Shown here: positions 1 through 5,136 of the stretch, one piece after another
Layout: the number at the start of each line of letters is the position of its first letter
Numbering within the stretch: position 1 is the stretch's first letter
DNA from: Bacillota bacterium
GTDB lineage: Bacteria > Bacillota > Clostridia > Saccharofermentanales > UBA5734
Reading direction: 5' to 3'
NCBI GenBank assembly: GCA_023438965.1
Contig: JAEXPB010000276.1
Coordinates: 1 to 5,136 of the forward strand
DNA: 5,136 bases
The notes under the pieces: model-generated
What the model was told of the DNA's origin: nothing
Databases searched by the model: none
Seen by the model: only the letters and a program-made list of their open reading frames with translations
Translations under genes and position numbers: made by a program

Positions 1-186
1 CCCGGCGGATCCGTCTGGCAGGCATGCTTTCATTGTAGCAAGATCGACCGGAACCAGAATGTTGCAAGTTCTGTTTCGATATACTAATTTTGGCAGTTTG
101 GCGGCGACGCCAGAATGACCGGTTGGCTGCGACAAAAATAATGACAAATGTCGGAAATATTTACAAGCCCGCGAACCCGAACCGGA
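1..186. other. Region downstream of the two-component operon, no supported gene
   Basis: No confident gene or terminator is visible. A small hairpin with arms TGGCG (99-103) and CGCCA (108-112) lacks a following T-run. A minus-strand frame with ATG at 33 (MKACLPDGSAG, running off the left edge) has no Shine-Dalgarno sequence. The same frame stays open upstream of that ATG without another start. TGCTACAAT on the minus strand (40-32) resembles an extended -10 but has no good -35. The 3' end of a plus-strand gene entering from the left is also possible, with stops at 85-87 or 116-118 depending on frame. None of these can be settled from this window. Confidence 0.35.
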
Positions 187-1671
187 TTACTGGCCGAACT
201 TGTTCTTGTAGTCGATCGGCGTCAGCCCGGTGTATTTCTTGAAGACCTTGCTGAAATAATACTGGTTGGAATAGCCGACGCGATCGGCGATTTCGCCGAC
301 CGACAGGGCGATGTCCTTCATATAGGCCTTGGCCTTGTCGATCCGGATCATATTCAAATATTCCTTGAAAGAATAGCCCAGCTCGTTTTTGAACAGGGTG
401 CTGAGATAGCTGTAGCTCATGTTCATCGTCTTGGAGAAGAATTCCAGGCTGAGATTCATTTCCGAGTTCTTCTCGATCGCCTGCTTGATTTTGTACACGA
501 CGCTGCGGTATTCCTGGTAATTGCCCAGAGACAGGGCGTACATCATGTCGACGGTCTCCAGGATGCCCTTGCGGAAATCGGCATAGGTGTAGAAACCCTG
601 CAGATAACGATAAATGCCGTCGATCGAATCCAGGTTGGCGGGCAGGGTCTTGCCCAGCTTCTTCAGGATCCGGGTCATGGTATAAAGGAACGTCACATTC
701 GTGTCCAGGAAAGCTGGAAGGGGCAAATAGCGGGTCTGGTCCAGCATCTCGCCGGCGTAAGCCAGCAGGTCATCCTGGACTTCCTGTTCGATCGCCCGGA
801 TGATCCGCTGCTCGTCCAGTTGGAAGGGCAATGGCGGTGGTGGCAGCTGTTCATGGAAGACATAGTTGTCGCCGCTCTGGAAAAAGCATTGCCGTGCCGC
901 CTGGTCGGCCTGCTCGATGTAGGTGTAGACCTGGCTGAAGTCGCTGCAGACCTGGCTGACGCCGATGCCGCAGTCAAACAGGAAATCATCGTGCAATGCC
1001 TGGCTGATCAGCTTGCAGATCCGAACTACCGCCAATCCGCGATCGGCAACCGCGAGCAGGTACTTGCCCAGCTCGGCATGCGCCAGCAGATGCGGCTCCT
1101 GGCCGAAAATCTCCTGCCGCCGGGCGGCGAACATGGCATTGACCGCCGCGACGGCATCATAGGCACCGAGCTTGTCCAAGCCGTAGATGTCCAGCATCAT
1201 GATCCGGATTTTCTGACCGCCGAGCTGCTCGATCAGATCCTTCTTCTGGAAATAATGGATTTCCTGACGGGTGGCTTCCTGGCGGCGGTCGGCCATCTGG
1301 TCGCGGACGCGCAGGACCGCGTTCAGGATGTCCTCGGGTTTGGAGGACAGCTTCAGGATATATTCTTCCACGCCCATGGTGATGGCCTGGCGGGCATACT
1401 CGAACTCGGCGTAAGACGTGAGGATGATCACGGGCAAATCGATGTTCTCTTGCTTCAACCGCTTCAGCAGCTCCAGCCCGTCCATCACCGGCATCCGGAT
1501 ATCGGTCAGCAGGATGTCCGGTTTTTCCAGATGGATTTTCTCCAGGGCTTCCTCCCCGTTGGAAGCCTCATGGATGAACCGGCAGCCATGGGCCGCCCAG
1601 TCGATGCTGGTCATGATCCCATAGCGGACAAAGTATTCGTCATCGGCGATCATCAGCTTGATCACGTTCAC
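187..1671 (-). CDS. YesN-type response regulator (REC + degenerate GGDEF-like middle + AraC HTH)
   Basis: Cytoplasmic DNA-binding response regulator, expected to be phosphorylated by the kinase encoded just upstream and to control nearby genes, in this family often sugar uptake or polysaccharide use. The receiver domain spans about residues 4-122, with acidic pair D10/D11, phospho-acceptor D57 in TDIRMP, T85 in ILTSY and K107. The Pro that usually follows this Lys is Leu here (YILKLSS). Residues 150-265 resemble the degenerate GGDEF-like middle domain of YesN proteins (LDIYGLDKL, then CGIGVSQ and an A-rich helix) without a GGDEF catalytic motif. Residues 391-490 are an AraC/XylS double HTH ending in the signature VGYSNQYYFSKVFKKYTGLTP; the stop is TAA. 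The listed start is GTG at 1671. AGGAG lies only 3 bases before it but 9 bases before a second GTG at codon 3 (1665), so translation may begin at 1665 (MIKLMIADDE). It overlaps the kinase by 32 bases in another frame, implying translational coupling. The target is unknown. Confidence 0.96.
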   Translation of the reverse strand: MNVIKLMIADDEYFVRYGIMTSIDWAAHGCRFIHEASNGEEALEKIHLEKPDILLTDIRMPVMDGLELLKRLKQENIDLPVIILTSYAEFEYARQAITMGVEEYILKLSSKPEDILNAVLRVRDQMADRRQEATRQEIHYFQKKDLIEQLGGQKIRIMMLDIYGLDKLGAYDAVAAVNAMFAARRQEIFGQEPHLLAHAELGKYLLAVADRGLAVVRICKLISQALHDDFLFDCGIGVSQVCSDFSQVYTYIEQADQAARQCFFQSGDNYVFHEQLPPPPLPFQLDEQRIIRAIEQEVQDDLLAYAGEMLDQTRYLPLPAFLDTNVTFLYTMTRILKKLGKTLPANLDSIDGIYRYLQGFYTYADFRKGILETVDMMYALSLGNYQEYRSVVYKIKQAIEKNSEMNLSLEFFSKTMNMSYSYLSTLFKNELGYSFKEYLNMIRIDKAKAYMKDIALSVGEIADRVGYSNQYYFSKVFKKYTGLTPIDYKNKFGQ

Positions 1672-3472
1672 GTTCTCCTATCTGAATAGTTGATATGCCT
1701 GGGTCTTCGCGCAGGACCGGCAGCGTCACCCGGACGACGGTCCCTTTTTTCGGCTGGCTGGTTATTTCGATCCCGCACGGCGGCTGGAAGCGCAGTTCGA
1801 TCCGCTTCTTGCAGGCCAGGATGCCGACCCGGGCGCCGGGCTTCTCCGTGAAAACGGCGGCAAGTGCCTCCTCGTTCATCCCGACGCCGGTATCGGTCAC
1901 AGTCAGGACAAGATAGTCGCCCTGCTGCTGGATATCAATGAAAATGTCGATTTTCGGTTTCCGGCCCAGGCCGTGAAAGACGGCGTTCTCGACAATCGGC
2001 TGCAGGATCAGGTTCAGGGTGTACAGATCGAGGACTTCCTCCGACAGTGAGTAATGCACTTCGAAATGATCCTGGTAGCGCAGCTTGTTGATGTTGACGT
2101 AACACTGCAGCAGCTCGATCTCCTCCCGCACGCGGACAAAGCCGGTGACATTGCGGATGGCGCTCTCCAGGATGCTGCCCAGCCAGGACATGGCATCGAC
2201 CATCGCATCCATGTGCTGAGCGACGGCCATCCATTTCAGGGCGTTCAGGGTGTTGAGCAGGAAGTGCGGATTGAGGCGGGTCTGATAAACAGCGATCTCC
2301 AGCTGGACCGCCTGCTGTTCCTGCTGGATGGCGTTCTGGAACAGCGACTGGATCCGCACGGTCATGTCATTCATGCAGTGCGCCAGCGCGGCGATTTCAT
2401 CCTCGCCCGTGACATCGATCCGCTGGTTGAAGTCCCCCTGGCTGATGACGCCCGCTTTCTCGCTGACCAGCCGAAGTGTCCGGGTGATGCGGAAGAGGAT
2501 CCGCAGTTCGATGATCAGGACGGCGGCCAGCATGACCACGACAATCAGGATGACCAGCAGCGTGTAAGGCTGCACGCCTTTGAGCAGGTAATCCGTGTTG
2601 ACCGTGCTGACTAGGCTGGTATCATCCGGCCCGGCGCTCCGGGACACCATCAGGCGGTCGCCGTTCAACTCGGCAAAAGTGTAGCCCGCGCTGTCCTGCC
2701 CGATCTTCTCGAATACCTGGTCGATATTGCGGTTCAAGTAGGCATCGCTGTCGGCATAGACAATCCGGCCCTGAATGTTGGTGATGTAATTCGTATAAAC
2801 CGTGCCATCGGCGGTGTCGCTGATGATGCTGGTCAGCATGGTGTCGTCGACCATGAAGACCAGCCAGCCATACTTGGCGCCGCTGGCGGCGACCATCGGG
2901 CGGATAAAGATCAGCTTGCGGGTCGGGAACAGGTCGGTCTCCGTACCGACCCACATCAGGCGCTGGACGGAGCGGATGCCGTTTTCCAGATACCTGGACC
3001 GGATGGTGTCCGCCATGCTCTTGATGGTCAGGATCTGGCTGGCTGAAGAATAATTGGTGTAATAGTTCCAATCGTTGTCAAAGACCAGAAAGAGACTGTC
3101 ATGCTTCAGGGTGATGGCCTGGGTCGGGAACAAGGTTTTGTCCAGGTAACGCATGTCCGTATATTTCTGGAACAGGCCGTCCGACTCATAACTATCGGTC
3201 AGCAGGCGGTAGAGCGTTTCGTCGAACACCATGTAGTCGGCGGCCGTCGACAGCTTGGCATACATCATCTCGATCGAATTGGCCATTGCGGCCTGGCTGG
3301 TCTGGATGCTGTGGTAGGCGTTGTCGTGGATGATTTTCTGGATGATCAGGTGATAAACGCCGGCGATCAGCAGCGTCGGGATGATCGTACCGCAAAGCAG
3401 AATCACGATCAGCTTCCGGATCAGGCTCTTGTTCATGCGTGATGTCATCGTTCGCAACCAGTTCAGATGCAT
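1640..3472 (-). CDS. YesM-type membrane sensor histidine kinase
   Basis: Membrane sensor that autophosphorylates on His and passes the phosphate to the adjacent YesN-type regulator. A short basic N-terminus leads into TM1 (about residues 19-44). An extracytoplasmic sensor region of roughly 255 residues follows (45-302), probably Cache-like by position and size, though I cannot assign the fold or ligand. TM2 is about 303-325 and a HAMP linker about 325-378. The His_kinase (PF06580) box is YQTRLNPHFLLNTLN with phospho-acceptor H403. The HATPase part has the N-box LQPIVENAVFHG (E495, N496) and G1 box DTGVGM (D527, G529, G531). The last glycine box (about 546-557, GARVGILACKKR) departs from the usual IGLxNV pattern, with Cys at the Asn position. 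At 610 residues it is of normal length. ATG 3472 is chosen because AAGGA lies 9 bases upstream; internal Met codons 9 and 13 have no Shine-Dalgarno sequence. It is first in the visible operon, and its tail overlaps the regulator start by 32 bases. Confidence 0.96.
   Translation of the reverse strand: MHLNWLRTMTSRMNKSLIRKLIVILLCGTIIPTLLIAGVYHLIIQKIIHDNAYHSIQTSQAAMANSIEMMYAKLSTAADYMVFDETLYRLLTDSYESDGLFQKYTDMRYLDKTLFPTQAITLKHDSLFLVFDNDWNYYTNYSSASQILTIKSMADTIRSRYLENGIRSVQRLMWVGTETDLFPTRKLIFIRPMVAASGAKYGWLVFMVDDTMLTSIISDTADGTVYTNYITNIQGRIVYADSDAYLNRNIDQVFEKIGQDSAGYTFAELNGDRLMVSRSAGPDDTSLVSTVNTDYLLKGVQPYTLLVILIVVVMLAAVLIIELRILFRITRTLRLVSEKAGVISQGDFNQRIDVTGEDEIAALAHCMNDMTVRIQSLFQNAIQQEQQAVQLEIAVYQTRLNPHFLLNTLNALKWMAVAQHMDAMVDAMSWLGSILESAIRNVTGFVRVREEIELLQCYVNINKLRYQDHFEVHYSLSEEVLDLYTLNLILQPIVENAVFHGLGRKPKIDIFIDIQQQGDYLVLTVTDTGVGMNEEALAAVFTEKPGARVGILACKKRIELRFQPPCGIEITSQPKKGTVVRVTLPVLREDPGISTIQIGERERDQADDRR
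1675..1679 (-). promoter_or_regulatory. Ribosome binding site of the regulator gene, inside the kinase gene
   Basis: AGGAG on the minus strand sits inside the last codons of the kinase gene. It is 3 bases from GTG 1671 and 9 bases from GTG 1665. The spacing favours the second GTG and shortens the protein by two residues. Its place inside the upstream frame implies that ribosomes ending the kinase help start the regulator. Confidence 0.65.
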
Positions 3473-3481
3473 ATCTTCCAG

Positions 3482-3486
3482 TCCTT
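3482..3486 (-). promoter_or_regulatory. Ribosome binding site of the kinase gene
   Basis: AAGGA on the minus strand lies 9 bases before ATG 3472. It decides between the candidate Met codons 1, 9 and 13, because neither internal Met has a comparable upstream sequence. Confidence 0.65.
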
Positions 3487-3519
3487 GTCTGGCCCGGATC
3501 CTGTCGGGAAGCCGGCCGG

Positions 3520-3548
3520 AATAGAAGCAAGCGGCGAGTGCCGGTCAA
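3520..3548 (-). promoter_or_regulatory. Candidate promoter P2 of the kinase/regulator operon
   Basis: On the minus strand, TTGACC (3548-3543, five of six consensus bases) is followed after exactly 17 bases by TCTATT (3525-3520, four of six). Transcription would start near 3513, about 40 bases before the kinase ATG. It is weaker at the -10 than P1 and may be an alternative promoter or chance. Confidence 0.3.
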
Positions 3549-3578
3549 TCTTGAAAACAGGGCGCTTGAAGCAGGCTC

Positions 3579-3607
3579 AGTATAGCATAGGGGAAACAGT
3601 GAAGCAA
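3579..3607 (-). promoter_or_regulatory. Candidate promoter P1 of the kinase/regulator operon
   Basis: Read on the minus strand, TTGCTT (3607-3602) is followed after 17 bases by TATACT (3584-3579). TGC immediately precedes the -10, making it an extended -10. Transcription would start near 3572, giving a leader of about 100 bases before ATG 3472. The -35 lies only 8 bases from the first AAACGCACG copy at 3616, so whatever binds the array could influence this promoter. Confidence 0.5.
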
Positions 3608-3615
3608 CGAGGCGT

Positions 3616-3685
3616 AAACGCACGCTAAACGCACGGAAACGCACGCGTGCGTTTATTTGCGTGATTTAAACGCACGCGTGTGTTA
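3616..3685. repeat. Iterated operator-like array: four AAACGCACG copies and two 18-bp palindromes
   Basis: AAACGCACG occurs exactly at 3616-3624, 3627-3635, 3637-3645 and 3668-3676, all on the plus strand. The third copy joins its exact reverse complement (3646-3654) to give the perfect palindrome AAACGCACGCGTGCGTTT at 3637-3654. The fourth joins a near-copy of the inverted arm (3677-3685), pairing at 16 of 18 positions. Palindrome centres are 31 bases apart, and copy starts are offset 0, 11, 21 and 52 bases, near whole helical turns. The second palindrome overlaps the extended -10 of the plus-strand gene. I noticed no other copy of the 9-mer in the window. The best reading is a multi-site operator for a dimeric DNA-binding protein, probably the AlbA_2/winged-helix protein downstream. 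Confidence 0.85.
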
Positions 3686-3689
3686 TAAT
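3681..3689 (+). promoter_or_regulatory. Extended -10 promoter for the AlbA_2 gene
   Basis: TGTTATAAT holds a consensus TATAAT (3684-3689) preceded by the TGn extension (3681-3683). No good -35 lies 16-18 bases upstream (GTGATT at 3661-3666). TTGCGT at 3657-3662 is closer in sequence, but its 21-base spacer is too long. A strong extended -10 with a weak -35 is a common arrangement for a tightly controlled promoter. Transcription would start near 3696, leaving a leader of about 35 bases. The second palindrome of the repeat array ends inside this element, so a bound protein should block RNA polymerase. Confidence 0.7.
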
Positions 3690-3717
3690 TGTATTATGCA
3701 AATAATTTTTAATGATT

Positions 3718-3722
3718 AGGAG
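3718..3722 (+). promoter_or_regulatory. Ribosome binding site of the AlbA_2 gene
   Basis: AGGAG lies 9 bases upstream of ATG 3732. It sets the start of this gene, which begins in an AT-rich leader just after the promoter. Confidence 0.75.
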
Positions 3723-3731
3723 TGCGCTAAT

Positions 3732-5136
3732 ATGATCCCGGATAAGGAAACCCTGCTGGTGGAATTTAAAAGTGATCTGAAAAGCTTGTCCGATAATGAA
3801 TTGATTGAGACTGCTGTCGGATTTTCCAATACGCAAGGCGGAACCATCTTCTTAGGCGTTGAAGACAATGGCCAACCGACTGGTCTTCACGCCAATCACC
3901 AGGATCATGACAAGATTGTGCCGTTGATTGCCAATAAAACAGTACCGCCGATTTCTGTCAGCACAGAGCGGATCACCATCAATGATATTGATGTTATTTG
4001 CATCCATGTGCCTCAGAGCAATGCCGTAATTGCGACATCAAGCGGGAAAATTCTCCGCCGGGTTTTGAAGCTCGATGGTACACCCGAAACAGTGCCCATG
4101 TATCCCTTCCAAATCAACACGCGCCTTTCGGATCTGAGCCGACTGGATTACTCTGCCGAGCCAGTGCGCAACGCATCTGTCGATGACCTGGACCCCCTGG
4201 AACATCAAAGATTAAGAAATATTATCAAATTGTTCAGGGGAGAAAGTATTTTGCTGGAATTATCGGATGAGGAACTAGACCAGGCACTTCATCTCACAAC
4301 AAGGTCAGAAGGCCAAAGAATACCAACAGTCGTTGGACTTCTCCTTGTCGGGAAGGAAGATCGTCTCCGAGAATTACTTCCGACTGCCACGGCAGCCTTT
4401 CAAGTTCTGGAAGGGACTGCAGTCAAAATGAATGAGCAAGTCTGTAAACCCTTGCTTTCGATTTTTGAATTGTTTGAAACCTACTTGAAAGCCTGGAATC
4501 CTGAAAAGGAAGTAGAATACGGCTTATTTCGCTTGCCAATTCCTGAATTTGACCATCGGGCCTTCCGTGAAGCTTTGATCAATGCCTTTGCCCATCGGGA
4601 CTATACTGTTCTTCAATCGACCAGGATTCAAATTGATGAAGATGGTTTATCGATCACGAGTCCTGGCGGCTTTATTGAAGGCGTTTCCAAAGATAATTTA
4701 CTGACGGTTGAACCGCATGGACGTAATCCGGCTTTATCTGATGCATTAAAAAGAATCGGCTTGGCTGAGCGGACCGGTCGGGGAATTGATCGGATTTATG
4801 AAGGTTCGATTGTCTATGGTCGGCCTTTGCCTGATTATTCGGAATCAACCAGCCGATATGTTCGAGTATTCATTCCAAGAGCTGCACCAGATTTGCCCTT
4901 TGTTAAAATGCTGGCGGATATTCGAAATAGAGATGGACGCGATATGCCGATTGCTTCATTGATGATTCTTTCCACCTTGCGCTCAGAACGCCGTTGCGAT
5001 ATTCGTCGTCTAGCTGCAGGCTCTTTGTTGAGTGAAAGTAAATGTAAAGCTGCTGTTGAGCGCCTGGTCGAAGCTGGTTTGGTTGAAGCTCAAGGATCCA
5101 ATCGTGGTCGATCGTATACACTGAGCGGCAAAGTCT
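3732..5136 (+). CDS. Schlafen-like AlbA_2 / HATPase_c_4 / winged-helix protein (COG2865 type), 3' end missing
   Basis: An uninterrupted frame runs from ATG 3732 through 468 codons to the window edge with no stop, so the protein is partial at its C-terminus. Residues 1 to about 125 match the AlbA_2 (Schlafen AAA_4) domain: VEFK (E11-K13), an FSNTQGGTIFLGVEDNG block at 31-47, and a conserved RR pair at 109-110. Residues about 260-380 match HATPase_c_4: REALINAFAHRDY (E280, N284, H288-R289-D290), DGLSITSPGGF (304-314) and a GRNPALSDAL...ERTGRGI stretch (330-352). Residues about 404-468 look like a winged helix (ESKCKAAVERLVEAGLVEA, then a GRSYTL wing). The family is annotated as predicted transcriptional regulator, RNA-binding or ATP-binding protein, or loosely RecG-like, and its biochemistry is mostly unknown. 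AGGAG lies 9 bases before the ATG, and an operator-like repeat array overlaps its promoter, which fits an autoregulated DNA-binding protein. Its lower GC content than the divergent operon suggests an accessory gene, possibly acquired. The family call is firm; the regulatory role is inferred. Confidence 0.93.
   Translation, partial: MIPDKETLLVEFKSDLKSLSDNELIETAVGFSNTQGGTIFLGVEDNGQPTGLHANHQDHDKIVPLIANKTVPPISVSTERITINDIDVICIHVPQSNAVIATSSGKILRRVLKLDGTPETVPMYPFQINTRLSDLSRLDYSAEPVRNASVDDLDPLEHQRLRNIIKLFRGESILLELSDEELDQALHLTTRSEGQRIPTVVGLLLVGKEDRLRELLPTATAAFQVLEGTAVKMNEQVCKPLLSIFELFETYLKAWNPEKEVEYGLFRLPIPEFDHRAFREALINAFAHRDYTVLQSTRIQIDEDGLSITSPGGFIEGVSKDNLLTVEPHGRNPALSDALKRIGLAERTGRGIDRIYEGSIVYGRPLPDYSESTSRYVRVFIPRAAPDLPFVKMLADIRNRDGRDMPIASLMILSTLRSERRCDIRRLAAGSLLSESKCKAAVERLVEAGLVEAQGSNRGRSYTLSGKV

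Noticed and set aside
142..170. Terminator of the regulator gene on the minus strand
   Set aside because: The only stem, GACA/TGTC before ATTATTTTTG, has 4 base pairs and a 2-base loop, too weak to support.
148..1689. Plus-strand open frame of 513 codons opposite the regulator gene
   Set aside because: It mirrors the regulator gene almost exactly, has no Shine-Dalgarno sequence, and encodes a Q/L/D/H-rich product with no recognisable domain. It is an antisense shadow of a GC-biased gene.
2054..2614. Plus-strand open frame of 186 codons opposite the kinase gene
   Set aside because: It is antisense to the conserved kinase domains, with low-complexity H/D/Q-rich sequence and no ribosome binding site.
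3550..3570. Direct repeat CTTGAA at 3550-3555 and 3565-3570 as an AraC-type site
   Set aside because: The match is too short, the spacing is not typical of AraC-family half-sites, and there is no further copy to support it.
3192..3644. Minus-strand open frame of 150 codons across the kinase N-terminus and intergenic region
   Set aside because: It overlaps the well-supported kinase start in another frame, has an R/P/D-rich product, and would begin inside the operator array.
3616..3685. CRISPR array
   Set aside because: The repeats are only 9 bases, have 1-, 2- or 23-base gaps and form palindromes, with no spacer regularity. This is an operator pattern.
3693..3706. Leader hairpin ATTAT-GCAA-ATAAT before the AlbA_2 gene
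   Set aside because: It has five A-T pairs only, in an AT-rich leader, and would be very unstable. It is likely chance.
4903..5121. Minus-strand open frame of 72 codons inside the AlbA_2 gene
   Set aside because: It lies opposite the winged-helix coding sequence, with no start signal or family resemblance.

Overview
The window holds two complete genes on the minus strand and one gene on the plus strand that is cut off by the right edge. A 259-base divergent intergenic region separates them. The minus-strand pair is a YesM/YesN-type two-component system: a 610-residue membrane histidine kinase (1640-3472) overlapping by 32 bases a 494-residue AraC-type response regulator (187-1671). Such pairs are typical of Bacillota (Clostridia, Paenibacillaceae, some Erysipelotrichia), so a fairly GC-rich member of that phylum is the best guess. 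The sequence does not fix the genus, and other phyla carrying YesMN pairs are not excluded.

The plus-strand gene (3732 to the edge, 468 codons visible) encodes a COG2865-type protein: a Schlafen-like AlbA_2 domain, then an HATPase_c_4 domain, then a winged helix at the cut C-terminus. It is more AT-rich than the two-component genes and looks like an accessory gene.

The most interesting part is 3616-3689, just upstream of this gene. The 9-mer AAACGCACG occurs four times in the same orientation, and two copies form the left arms of 18-bp palindromes (one perfect, one 16/18). The second palindrome fills the spacer and runs into an extended -10 element (TGTTATAAT) that should drive the plus-strand gene. 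Copy starts are offset by 0, 11, 21 and 52 bases, all close to whole helical turns. This looks like a multi-site operator, most simply an autoregulatory one for the AlbA_2 protein.

The kinase/regulator operon has two candidate sigma-70 promoters on the minus strand (3579-3607 and 3520-3548). The first lies only 8 bases from the operator array, so the array could also affect the two-component system. No transporter, glycoside hydrolase or other likely target gene of the two-component system lies inside the window. Bases 1-186, downstream of the operon, hold no gene I can support and no convincing terminator.
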